Shown here: piece by piece, positions 19,657 through 28,091 of the stretch | How positions within the stretch are numbered: position 1 is the first letter of the stretch | How the letters are laid out: each line of letters begins with the position of its first letter | Source: Candidatus Cloacimonadota bacterium | Lineage (GTDB): Bacteria > Cloacimonadota > Cloacimonadia > Cloacimonadales > JAJBBL01 | DNA length: 40,509 nucleotides | Reading direction: 5' to 3' | Assembly (NCBI GenBank): GCA_019429305.1 | Contig: JAHYIR010000018.1 | Location: forward strand, 1-40,509 | Position numbers and translations under genes: made by a program | The notes under the pieces: model-generated | Seen by the model: the letters and a program-made list of their open reading frames with translations, nothing else | Told to the model about the DNA's origin: nothing | Database searches by the model: none

Positions 19657-20403
19657 CTATTTAGTTGAATCAGCGATAATCTGAGCTAACAATTCAACAT
19701 TTATACCTGCCTGAATGACTCCATTCATAGCTACAGATATTCGTCCTGTCTCTTCAGAAACTACAATTGACAAAGCATCACTCTCCTCAGTGATACCGAT
19801 GGCAGCTAAATGACGAGTTCCATATTGTCTGCGATATTCGATGTTTTGAGATAGTGGTAATACTACTTTAACAGCTATAATCCTCTCTTTACGTATAATT
19901 ATAGCTCCGTCATGTAAAATGCTATTCTTATCAAATATTGAAGTAATAAGCTTGCTAGAAAGAATCGCATCAATTTTCTCTCCCGTTTCAATAAATTTGC
20001 TTAGTTTGATATTATTCTCAATAACAATAATAGCACCTTTCTTGAGGAATGACATTGTATCTACTGCATTTGTCAGAGGAGCATAAATAGATTTTTGGGG
20101 TATTCTTTGGAAGGGTGTTAGGATATTTGTATGACTAATCTTGGCTAAGATATTTCTGATCTCGGGTTGGAAGAGTATTATTATAACCAGTAACCAGTAA
20201 TCTTTCAGTATCCCTATTACTGCCAAGATCATTTCCAAGTTCAGTAATGAGGCAATAAGAAAGAATATTACTAGTAATACTACTCCGATAAGAATCTGAT
20301 ATCCGCCAAACTTTTTGGCTAATAGGATCAGCCGGTATAAAATCGCCCAAACAATTAATATATCAATAATATCGGTAACACTAGGTACTAAAAACTGCAT
20401 CAT
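19657..20403 (-). CDS. cdaA: Membrane diadenylate cyclase (c-di-AMP synthase), CdaA type
   Basis: A 248-residue protein with three N-terminal transmembrane helices (about residues 10-80) and a cytoplasmic DisA_N/DAC domain that makes c-di-AMP from two ATP. The DGA motif is at 165-167 (SILHDGAIII). The second motif, normally RHR, reads R197-H198-L199 (GTRHLAAIGITEESDA), so its last Arg is Leu. The following SIVVSEETGRISVAMNG is well conserved, which argues against loss of the fold. The ATG overlaps the folP stop in an ATGA arrangement, so translation is coupled. No CdaR regulator or GlmM gene is adjacent, unlike in Firmicutes. Activity is likely but should not be assumed given the altered motif. 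Confidence 0.88.
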   Translation of the reverse strand: MMQFLVPSVTDIIDILIVWAILYRLILLAKKFGGYQILIGVVLLVIFFLIASLLNLEMILAVIGILKDYWLLVIIILFQPEIRNILAKISHTNILTPFQRIPQKSIYAPLTNAVDTMSFLKKGAIIVIENNIKLSKFIETGEKIDAILSSKLITSIFDKNSILHDGAIIIRKERIIAVKVVLPLSQNIEYRRQYGTRHLAAIGITEESDALSIVVSEETGRISVAMNGVIQAGINVELLAQIIADSTK

Positions 20404-21614
20404 TCTCTTCTATCGGCTGAGTAAATACTCTGCAAAGTTTGTAGTAATTGTTGGTGATCTTTTACATCATGAATTCTTACTAAATGTACCATCTTCTGAA
20501 AAGCCAAAGCAGTAACAGCTAAAGAACCATTCAACCGTTCTTGTGAAGATGAACTATATATTCTATCTATAAAACTCTTCTTAGATGCTCCAAGCATGAC
20601 CGGAACACCTAAGGATTGAAACTCCTTCAAGCGCCGTAATATCTCCATATTATGTTCGAAAGCTTTCCCAAATCCAATACCGGGATCAATTATTATCCTC
20701 TCATCATTTATCCCTTCTTTTAAGCAATAGGTTATTCGTTCTTCAAAAAAATCAAGAAGTTCATCAACAACATCATCATATCTGGGGTCTTTTTGCATAT
20801 TTTGCGGTGTGCCTTGCATATGCATTAATATTACTGGTACATCAGGATAATCTCTGAGAACTTCAGTCATCTGTATATCAAACCGTAAAGCGGTGATATC
20901 GTTTACGATATCTGCTCCTGCTTCAATGGCTTTTCTTGCTACACTGGCCTTGTAAGTATCAACAGAAATGATTTTTTCCGGTTTCAACTCCCTAATTCTT
21001 ATAATTACTGGAATTATCCGCGCCAATTCTTCTTTTTCATCTATAGGTAATGCTCCGGGTCTAGTCGATTCTCCACCCACATCAACTATATCAGCACCCT
21101 CTTTATACATCTGTAATGCCTGTTTAACGGCATCTTCAAGTTGTAAAAACTCTCCACCATCTGAAAAGGAATCAGGAGTAATATTGAGAATACCCATCAG
21201 CTTAACCTGATTTAGAAATAATACCTTTTCACGGCAGTTTAGTTTATATTGATAACCGTTGCTGTGAATTTTCATTAGTTTTGCTAAATCAGTTCTGATC
21301 TTGGGAATACCGAATGTTGTGTAATGAGACAGTTTTTGAATCAGTTTGCGGATTTTATCAACTGTTCCCAATAAAATTATATCTGTTTCTTTTCTTTTGC
21401 CTTCAACAATACCGCGAGCAATAGCTGCATCACCACCAACTGTTAACATCTCTTGTTTGATAATATTGGCGGCACCTATTTCAACACCGGTTAACTTGAC
21501 TGGTAAAGCAAACGCTTTGGGTATCATATTCTCAACACCTTGTGAAGAGACATCGATACCTTTCAAAACTCTTCTCATATCTTCATAAGAAGACGGATCT
21601 ATTATTCTATTCAT
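20400..21614 (-). CDS. folP: Dihydropteroate synthase with N-terminal extension
   Basis: A 404-residue protein. The catalytic TIM barrel starts near residue 138 with GILNITPDSFSDGG and continues through DVGGESTRPGA, SVDTYKASVARKAIEAGADIVND, MHMQGTPQNMQ, DPGIGFGK and GASKKSFI, all typical of the enzyme that condenses p-aminobenzoate with the pterin diphosphate in folate synthesis. The first 135 residues form an extension (ANIIKQEMLTVGGDAAIARG, then ILLGTVDKIRKLIQKL) also seen in the long DHPS forms of archaea and several anaerobic bacteria; its role is unclear. It is the first gene of a minus-strand group with cdaA and coaE. Confidence 0.93.
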   Translation of the reverse strand: MNRIIDPSSYEDMRRVLKGIDVSSQGVENMIPKAFALPVKLTGVEIGAANIIKQEMLTVGGDAAIARGIVEGKRKETDIILLGTVDKIRKLIQKLSHYTTFGIPKIRTDLAKLMKIHSNGYQYKLNCREKVLFLNQVKLMGILNITPDSFSDGGEFLQLEDAVKQALQMYKEGADIVDVGGESTRPGALPIDEKEELARIIPVIIRIRELKPEKIISVDTYKASVARKAIEAGADIVNDITALRFDIQMTEVLRDYPDVPVILMHMQGTPQNMQKDPRYDDVVDELLDFFEERITYCLKEGINDERIIIDPGIGFGKAFEHNMEILRRLKEFQSLGVPVMLGASKKSFIDRIYSSSSQERLNGSLAVTALAFQKMVHLVRIHDVKDHQQLLQTLQSIYSADRRE

Positions 21615-21846
21615 AGTTCTTTATCAAAACCTGAGTTTTAAGTTTCCTAATTCGTTTACTTTGTCAAGCTGAGTGATATTCGGAATTATTACTTGCTAAT
21701 CCTGTCTGTGCATTTATCGAAAGTGGCAAAACAACTTAACTGTAAGAGATTTGTTATCCTTTTTTGCATCTGATCACTAAAAGTTAGACATAAAGTGAAA
21801 ATAAGTGTCTATTTTTTCTTAATGTTTAGTAATATCTATCTGCTTC

Positions 21847-22623
21847 TTACTGCAACTGATAGACAAAAGTAATCTGTCCTTTTTGGATAATATTTTGAGG
21901 GATAGAATTAAATTGCCACTGAGCTAAGGAATTAAGACTTAACTCCTCTAAAATGGCTTCATCTCTTTTTATGATGATCAGATCTGCTACAGAACCATCG
22001 GGATACACACTGAACTGTATTGTCACAGTAGCATTTCTTTGTAAACCGGCAGGATAATCCGGTACTACCTCTTTTACGATAGTTCTTTGTAGTATCTCAC
22101 CTTCTAAGTAATAAGCTGTAGGAGAATCACTGCTCCCCCCTATCAGCGATGCCAAATGGTCGAGATAATCATCTCCCGGCGCAGTAAGTGGTTGTTCCTG
22201 GATCCTTGTAGCATCTAAATCCCGGGCATCTTGAGCAATGCTACTTTTCATTCTGCTCATAGTATTACCAATATCATCACTTAATTTTATGGGAGTTGTA
22301 GCAACTTCTTGTTGTCGAGGTGTATCAATCCTTTCCAAAGGGTCATCAAATTCAGTCATAACTTTAGGTAAATCAACTCTTAAAGGGGCTAAATTTGTAC
22401 TCTGTCCTTCGGTAAAATCCCTAATTGCTGGCTCTCCAATAGTCCGTACCGGACGATAATCAGTAACTCGAGTAACAGGTATTCTTTCCATCCGAAAATC
22501 GAGAATTTCGATCTGTCTGAACAACTGTTCAGGAATAATTTCGTAGTAGATAAAAAAGCCGATAAGAATCAACAGGACATGTATTCCGATGGAGACAATA
22601 AGGGCTTTTCTTATATCTGTCAT
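21847..22623 (-). CDS. tonB: TonB-like energy transducer
   Basis: A 258-residue protein with a single N-terminal membrane anchor (ALIVSIGIHVLLILIGFFIY), a periplasmic linker and a C-terminal TonB_C domain near 165-258 (QRTIVKEVVPDYPAGLQ...VTIQFSVYPDGSVADLIIIK...ALAQWQF-like end SLAQWQFNSI). It should span the periplasm and transmit proton-motive-force energy from ExbBD to outer-membrane receptors. The linker is not the usual Pro-Lys/Pro-Glu run. The ATG overlaps the exbD stop by 4 bp and has GGAGGAG upstream. No TonB-dependent receptor is present in the window. TolA is a less likely alternative because of the YP motif region. Confidence 0.87.
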   Translation of the reverse strand: MTDIRKALIVSIGIHVLLILIGFFIYYEIIPEQLFRQIEILDFRMERIPVTRVTDYRPVRTIGEPAIRDFTEGQSTNLAPLRVDLPKVMTEFDDPLERIDTPRQQEVATTPIKLSDDIGNTMSRMKSSIAQDARDLDATRIQEQPLTAPGDDYLDHLASLIGGSSDSPTAYYLEGEILQRTIVKEVVPDYPAGLQRNATVTIQFSVYPDGSVADLIIIKRDEAILEELSLNSLAQWQFNSIPQNIIQKGQITFVYQLQ

Positions 22624-23036
22624 TGAAACTCCTCCGAGCTTATGATCTCGGTTGCAATAAAGAAACGATTCGTACCCGATAGCTTTGCTATATCGAGTAG
22701 TTTTACAACCTGCTTTAGCGGAATTTCCTGATCTGCTCTGATAACTACAACCTGCTCCGGATCATCAATCAACATTTCATTGAGAACTGTTGGTAAGGTT
22801 TCCCAAGTCACTGCCTGATCATTTACATACAAGTCTTCTTCTCGAGTTATAGTAACACTAATATTCCTATTATATTCATTCTGCAGCGTACTGGATGCAG
22901 GAAGGTTGACTTTTATCCCGGAATGGGTAATAAAATTAGATGAAATGAGCAAGAAGATCAGCAGCAGAAAAATCACATCAGCAAAAGAAATAAGCGTTAC
23001 TGATGAAACTCTTTTCTTAGCGAGACTTAGTTGCAT
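22620..23036 (-). CDS. exbD: Biopolymer transport protein ExbD/TolR family
   Basis: A 138-residue protein with one N-terminal transmembrane helix carrying the proton-path Asp (D20 in LISFADVIFLLLIFLLI) and a periplasmic domain with VVIRADQEIPLKQVVKLLDIAKLSG. Length and layout match ExbD/TolR. It overlaps exbB by 20 bp and tonB by 4 bp, and AGGAG lies eight bases before the ATG. It would form the ion-channel motor with ExbB and drive the downstream TonB. Confidence 0.92.
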   Translation of the reverse strand: MQLSLAKKRVSSVTLISFADVIFLLLIFLLISSNFITHSGIKVNLPASSTLQNEYNRNISVTITREEDLYVNDQAVTWETLPTVLNEMLIDDPEQVVVIRADQEIPLKQVVKLLDIAKLSGTNRFFIATEIISSEEFQ

Positions 23037-23652
23037 TTTTCTTTCTCCTGAAATCTAAAAGGAAATGATTTACATAATCCTCGATCTCTCTTGCCAGTGT
23101 TTCTAATCTTCCAACCAGATAATTATAGAACAGTATAGCGATAATCCCGACAGTCAAACCACCTACTGTTGTGAGTAGAGCTTCCCAGATACCCTGAGCT
23201 AATAAGCTGATATCAACCCCGCCCCCGGTTGATTCGATATTCATAAATACTTTAACCATACCGGTTACCGTACCAAGAAAACCTATTAGAGGTGCAACTG
23301 CCGCTATAGTAGCTAATCCACCCAGATTTTTCTCTAATTTATGTATTTCACTCTTGGCAGTAGTATCAACTACTTTCTCAACCTCATCCATATTAACCGA
23401 AAAGGCATCAATACCTTTAGCAAGGACATTTGCTAACGGATTTTCTGGATAATTTTCACATAATTTGATTGCTTTTTCCATCTGCTTGCTTTCTACTGAT
23501 TCTTTTACTTCATTAAGGAAGATATCATTAGGAAGTGAAGCTTTGTTAATTTTTAAAAGTCTTTCGATGATTATTGCTATTGCTACTATAGAAATAATTA
23601 AAAGAACGAGCATTAACCACCCGCCCTTCACAGCGATTTGAATTAAGGTCAT
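23017..23652 (-). CDS. exbB: MotA/TolQ/ExbB proton channel family protein
   Basis: A 211-residue inner-membrane protein with three transmembrane helices: an N-terminal one (GGWLMLVLLIISIVAIAII) and two near the end (LATIAAVAPLIGFLGTVTGMV; GIWEALLTTVGGLTVGIIAI). The GLLGTV-like motif GFLGTVTGMV is diagnostic. The start chosen is the internal ATG at 23652, which has GGAGGGAAT directly upstream; an in-frame ATG 33 bp earlier lacks such a signal and would overlap a leader inverted repeat. It is the first gene of the exbB-exbD-tonB group. Confidence 0.92.
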   Translation of the reverse strand: MTLIQIAVKGGWLMLVLLIISIVAIAIIIERLLKINKASLPNDIFLNEVKESVESKQMEKAIKLCENYPENPLANVLAKGIDAFSVNMDEVEKVVDTTAKSEIHKLEKNLGGLATIAAVAPLIGFLGTVTGMVKVFMNIESTGGGVDISLLAQGIWEALLTTVGGLTVGIIAILFYNYLVGRLETLAREIEDYVNHFLLDFRRKKNATKSR

Positions 23653-23679
23653 ATTCCCTCCGGATATGAAGTCATGTAA

Positions 23680-23712
23680 TGACAAGTTCCTTTTGTAGTA
23701 TTAAACTTGTCA
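23680..23712 (-). promoter_or_regulatory. Inverted repeat in the exbB leader
   Basis: Nine-base perfect arms TGACAAGTT (23680-23688) and AACTTGTCA (23704-23712) flank 15 bases, ending about 28 bp upstream of the exbB start. On the minus strand the first arm includes TTGACA, a perfect -35 box, but no good -10 lies at the right distance. It may be an operator or a leader hairpin. Confidence 0.35.
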
Positions 23713-23769
23713 ATTTATCTTTTTCTTTCTGCATTCAAATGACATCGTCAGTTATTTTTTTATCACAAA

Positions 23770-23800
23770 AAGGAGGTGCGATAAAAACTCGCACCTCCTT
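23770..23800 (-). terminator. Intrinsic terminator after the CsgG-like/TPR gene
   Basis: On the minus strand AAGGAGGTGCGA, a 7-base loop and TCGCACCTCCTT form a perfect 12-bp GC-rich stem, followed by TTTTTGTG. It lies about 43 bp past the stop of the TPR gene and upstream of exbB, so it separates the two transcription units. Confidence 0.88.
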
Positions 23801-23842
23801 CAAATCATTGATTCTCTACAATTATTCACCCATTACGCTTAA

Positions 23843-25444
23843 TTAATCAAAGAATGTTGGTCTTGTTTCCGTTATCAGCTGACCCAATAATTGTTTTCTG
23901 GTAGTTATATCCCTAGTTACAGATGGCTCGGAAGTTCTTGCTCCTGCAGAATCAAGATACTGATCAGCTCTATTAAATAATTGATTTGCTTCATTACGAG
24001 CATTGTCTCTTTCACTTATTAGTCTATCTGCTTCGGCGCCATAAGCAGTTCTTGCTTGTTCTTCCAGAGTCAGAAATGTCTCATACTTGCTATAACCCCT
24101 AATCTGATAAATCTGAGAAAGCAACATATATGGCTCATACACATTAGGATTTAGAGAGATCGCCTTATTGGCATCATTCTCTGCCTGATTTAGATTATTC
24201 ATAGCAATTTTCACATCTGCTAATCTGATATATACTGTTGGATTATTCTCTTCAAAAGCTAACAGTTGATTGAGAGTTTGTAATGCTTCTTGATTTCTTT
24301 CTAAGGTTCTATAAGACCCGGCAAGGTTAAGATAGGCAGTAGTATTTTGTGGGTCTCTTTCAATCTGATTACGATAATTGACAATAGCATTATCAAGCTG
24401 ACCTGTTCTTAAATAAGCAGCTGTTAACTTACGATTTATCAAATCATCTTCAGGATATCTCTCTGAGATAAATTCTAAGTGTGAAATTGATTCCCTGAAG
24501 TAGTTATTGTCAAATTGCAGAACACCGAGTCGGTAATGGGCACGTTCAAATTCCGGATTTAATTCTAAAGCTTCTTCAAAAGCTTCTATTGCTTCATATA
24601 TGAAGTTCATTTCAGCATATATATTGCCTATTCTGAACCAAACCATTTCATCCGGTTTGATTTCTGCCAATCTCCTTAATGTCACTATTGCATCTTCATA
24701 TTTACGAGAGAGACGTTGAGTTTCGGCTAGATTATTCAATATCCTTTCATCTTCGGGATTTAGTTCCAGTCCACGTTGATAGTAATACTCAGAATTTTCA
24801 TAATCATTAATCATGAATTTGATATATCCAAGATAGAAGAAGGCATCTATATTAGTTGGATCGATGTTAACTATTCTCATAAAGGTATCTCTTGCACCGG
24901 TATAATTATTGGTGCTCAACTGTTGTTCACCAATATTAAACAGTCTGATTAGCTCACCACCGGCTAATTCTCCGATCTTATCGATCAACTCTGTCTTTAA
25001 TCCTTGTTGTCTATCAGCACTTCTCTTTCTCAAATTAAAGGTTAACTGACTGATACTGCTAGATCTAACATTCATGACATTAGCTAGGACCCTTATTTCA
25101 GTTGCTGACAAGTCAGATATTGTTCCCCAAATAAGGATATCGGCACCAAGCTCTTGACCAATGACACCAGCTTGTGTACTAGTTATATTCTTAATGCTTG
25201 ATAAACCTAAATTAGACACTAATCTACTCGCCTGATTTTGATCTATCAACTCAAATTGTGGATAGTCCCTTAAAATAACAGTAAAATCACCTCTTCTGGC
25301 ATCCATCATCTGATTAGCCACAGTACGAACAGCTCTCTCTTGTGGCTCAAAATCCAATACAGCTACTTTTTGTACATTTGCATTTAACAAAGTGCTACTG
25401 AATATCAGCAACACTATACTGATTACCATTAATTTCATTCTCAT
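23843..25444 (-). CDS. Exported CsgG-like/TPR repeat protein
   Basis: A 533-residue protein with a signal peptide (VISIVLLIFSSTLLNAN). Residues about 20-150 resemble the CsgG/LpoB-type fold (KVAVLDFEP...FELIDQNQASRLVSNLG...IGQELGADILIWGTIS), a module found in outer-membrane assembly factors. From about 170 to 450 there are eight or so TPR units (for example DAFFYLGYIKFMINDYENSEYYYQRGLELNPE, given here only as type, with NP ends), suggesting a protein-binding scaffold. The C-terminus is Arg/Asn-rich coiled sequence. There is no lipobox Cys. The start at 25444 has GGAGGAG immediately upstream; an ATG 51 bp earlier is weaker. The gene lies downstream of two GWxTD genes and ends at a strong terminator. 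Exact function is unknown. Confidence 0.8.
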   Translation of the reverse strand: MRMKLMVISIVLLIFSSTLLNANVQKVAVLDFEPQERAVRTVANQMMDARRGDFTVILRDYPQFELIDQNQASRLVSNLGLSSIKNITSTQAGVIGQELGADILIWGTISDLSATEIRVLANVMNVRSSSISQLTFNLRKRSADRQQGLKTELIDKIGELAGGELIRLFNIGEQQLSTNNYTGARDTFMRIVNIDPTNIDAFFYLGYIKFMINDYENSEYYYQRGLELNPEDERILNNLAETQRLSRKYEDAIVTLRRLAEIKPDEMVWFRIGNIYAEMNFIYEAIEAFEEALELNPEFERAHYRLGVLQFDNNYFRESISHLEFISERYPEDDLINRKLTAAYLRTGQLDNAIVNYRNQIERDPQNTTAYLNLAGSYRTLERNQEALQTLNQLLAFEENNPTVYIRLADVKIAMNNLNQAENDANKAISLNPNVYEPYMLLSQIYQIRGYSKYETFLTLEEQARTAYGAEADRLISERDNARNEANQLFNRADQYLDSAGARTSEPSVTRDITTRKQLLGQLITETRPTFFD

Positions 25445-25612
25445 ATACTCCTCCACTATACCTTCTTCGCTTAGTCGAGTAGATTCCTGCTCCATTTAGT
25501 TACTAAACGCTTTTATTTATAATTATTACATATAAAATAATACCAAAGCACCTTACAACCAACAAAAAATGGTTCTCTGCATGGTAATTTTCTCTGTTTT
25601 AATTCAAACCGG

Positions 25613-26986
25613 TTACTCTAGTTTACTCATATCGAAATCTTCACCAAGAAATCTTGTCCAATTGCTTGCCGTATGTTCCATGTCATCATTTCTACTATAT
25701 ATAAGTCGAAAGTTACCATTCCCTTGAATATCTATGAAGAGATATATCATATTGAGATCTCTATACCTCCAAATCTGATATTCTTTTCTCGTTAACCGTG
25801 TATCAACATCAGTAATATTCTTTTCTGTCTCAGTTGGTTCACCATTTCTGATGTAAATTCTTCCCATATCTGTTTCCCAGCCATCTCGAAAATGCGAGTA
25901 ATGTTGATTTGCATAGTTAACCCTTTCTCTTACTGTTTCAATAAACTCATTTCTTTCAGACTGAGGATTTGGATCATTCAGTGTCCAGAATCTATCAATA
26001 AAGTTTCTTTTTGCCTCATTGCTCATATTATCCCAATTACGAAATCTGGAAGAGGGTAAAAAATAACGAATTAGCTGTTGTTCCTTTTCCAGATCTGCAA
26101 ATAGACTCTGAGTTGTAAAAATCCTTTCGCTGACCACGAAATAGTCAGAAACCATGCTTTGTCTATTAGTTACTCTGTCTAAAACACTAACTTCAATGTT
26201 ATAATATCCCAACCCTAAGGTATCTGCCGGAATTTGATGTATCATGTCAAAAGTAGTACCTTGACCTCTAATGTTGTTCGTTATTGTTGAGTCATACAAT
26301 TCATTAAAAATTCTAATTGTTTCTGTAATATAAGTAAATTGATCAACTGCAGGAAAAAGATTCTGAATCTCATAATAGAAGAAGATCGTATCTTGGTGTG
26401 CTCTCTCATAAATATGCAACGGATCGACATAGAACTGATAATCACCTCTGCGAAATTTTTCAAAACCCTGACTAGGAGGTTCTTTAACGATTCTTGATGA
26501 AAACTCCAGATCACTGATCATGCTATCAGATGAAAGATTCTCTAACACATTTGACCATTGAAAATGGTAATCTGTCAATCTGTCTTTAAAATCCAGAAGG
26601 AAATTGATGCCCGATTGTTCTTGAGATAGAGTCAGTTCAATTTTATCCAGATAATATTGTGTTCTGGAAAAAGTAGTTTCCCTATCTCTTACTCCAATAT
26701 AATGAGCAAATTCGTTCAAGACAGTGCTATTTCCATCTTCATCTTCCACACTGATCGTCACATCAACTGTTGCTAAAAATCCTTCATCTATTTCTACAAA
26801 AGCTATCTGATTGTATGGTATTTTGTAGTTAAAATGATACACAGTATTACCATGCTCATCTAAAAATCGATTTTGATCAATATGCATCTCAATGGTCTCT
26901 GCTCCGATTAGAAACGGGAACAAGATCAGTGAGATAATTATAAAGGGTTTAATCCATCCATTTGTCTTTAAGTTCATAATTTCCAT
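25613..26986 (-). CDS. GWxTD domain-containing protein (second of pair)
   Basis: A 457-residue predicted exported protein with an N-terminal hydrophobic segment (PFIIISLILFPFLIGAE). The N-terminal two thirds are beta-rich and lack a recognised domain. The C-terminal 130 residues hold the GWxTD module: FIDRFWTLNDPNP...ERVNYANQHYSHFRDGWETDMGRIYIRNGEP, then YQIWRYRDLNMIYLFID...GNGNFRLIYS. GWxTD proteins occur in FCB and Acidobacteria-type genomes and have no established activity. The first ATG (26986) overlaps the preceding gene by 38 bp; an ATG three codons later (26977) is equally plausible because AGAGG lies between poor and long spacing for the two. Probably translationally coupled. Confidence 0.82.
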   Translation of the reverse strand: MEIMNLKTNGWIKPFIIISLILFPFLIGAETIEMHIDQNRFLDEHGNTVYHFNYKIPYNQIAFVEIDEGFLATVDVTISVEDEDGNSTVLNEFAHYIGVRDRETTFSRTQYYLDKIELTLSQEQSGINFLLDFKDRLTDYHFQWSNVLENLSSDSMISDLEFSSRIVKEPPSQGFEKFRRGDYQFYVDPLHIYERAHQDTIFFYYEIQNLFPAVDQFTYITETIRIFNELYDSTITNNIRGQGTTFDMIHQIPADTLGLGYYNIEVSVLDRVTNRQSMVSDYFVVSERIFTTQSLFADLEKEQQLIRYFLPSSRFRNWDNMSNEAKRNFIDRFWTLNDPNPQSERNEFIETVRERVNYANQHYSHFRDGWETDMGRIYIRNGEPTETEKNITDVDTRLTRKEYQIWRYRDLNMIYLFIDIQGNGNFRLIYSRNDDMEHTASNWTRFLGEDFDMSKLE

Positions 26987-28091
26987 ATCCTCTTAAATCA
27001 TAGAAGATAAAAACTCTGTTAAGACTGTAGTAATACCATGTTATACTCGGCTCTCTTCCAATGGGAAAGACATCAGATACTATTTGATCCGGTTCCCCAT
27101 ACATGATATAGATTCTTCCCCTGTCTGTACGCCAGCCCGGTAGATATCTCCTGATTTCATAATTATTATCAGCGTAACGAACACGTTGATAAAAAGTTTC
27201 TTGATAAACATTCTCGGGAGTATAAGGATCAGGATCCATACTCCTCCAATAATCGTTAATAGCATTCTGTAGCAGATTTTCCGGCAATGATCTGAAGTAC
27301 TGATATTCATTTTGATTTATAATATAACGCAATTGAGCCAACTGGTCCCTGGGATTATATTTTTGCTGATAGAAATAGGCAACATTGGGGTAAATGGGGA
27401 AACTAATGTACTTCCTCTCACCATTATAGTTTTCTACTTCTAAACTAACCTCAGTTTCATGATCCAACAATTCATGTAATTCTTCTATGTCCCCTACAAT
27501 TATCTGATCTTCACTATCTTTGATGTTAATTACAATTCTTGTTGAGTCTGGTTGAAAAGTAAGATGTTGCAGCATTTGGATTGAGTCGTACTTACTTAGT
27601 AAGTATCTTTGATCCTTAATAATAAAAGCAAATTCATCGATTCTCACTTTAAAGAAAAGAAATCCAACTGTTTTAGAAGTATTTGGAAATATGAACGATT
27701 CTCTCAGCTCTTTCTTTCGCCCTGAAGCGTTATCCAAAATACTTATATAGAGTTGATACTCTCCCGGTTCTAGTTCCATCTCAAACTGTAATGGATAATA
27801 TTCCTTAGTGTAACTTATAGGCAGTAGATTATCCAATACCTCTGGTTTTAAGGTAAATTTCAGCATAGTCTGAGTTTGATAATTGATCTGTTCTTCGTCA
27901 GTATAGATAATGATAGATATACTGTTATCATAATTTATCTCTCTACCACTCACCTGAAAAAACAGATCACTATATGGGATTAGGATCATGTTCTTCGCAT
28001 AATTATCTATATGTTCAGAAATGAATTCCAACGCGGATAACAAAGCCGGCGAGATCAATAAGAGAAGGAATATCAGTTTAAAAACTTTCAT
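26949..28091 (-). CDS. GWxTD domain-containing protein (first of pair)
   Basis: A 380-residue predicted exported protein with a signal peptide (LIFLLLLISPALLSALE). It shares the layout of the downstream gene: a beta-rich region, then AINDYWRSMDPDP, RVRYADNNYEIRRYLPGWRTDRGRIYIMYGEPDQI with the GWRTD motif near residue 320, and a short closing block WYYYSLNRVFIFYDLRGYGNYEL. The two neighbours therefore look like divergent duplicates. Its start overlaps the end of dnaE by 14 bp, placing it in the dnaE transcript. The C-terminus is truncated relative to its sister (it stops soon after the ELKDKW segment). Function unknown. Confidence 0.82.
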   Translation of the reverse strand: MKVFKLIFLLLLISPALLSALEFISEHIDNYAKNMILIPYSDLFFQVSGREINYDNSISIIIYTDEEQINYQTQTMLKFTLKPEVLDNLLPISYTKEYYPLQFEMELEPGEYQLYISILDNASGRKKELRESFIFPNTSKTVGFLFFKVRIDEFAFIIKDQRYLLSKYDSIQMLQHLTFQPDSTRIVINIKDSEDQIIVGDIEELHELLDHETEVSLEVENYNGERKYISFPIYPNVAYFYQQKYNPRDQLAQLRYIINQNEYQYFRSLPENLLQNAINDYWRSMDPDPYTPENVYQETFYQRVRYADNNYEIRRYLPGWRTDRGRIYIMYGEPDQIVSDVFPIGREPSITWYYYSLNRVFIFYDLRGYGNYELKDKWMD

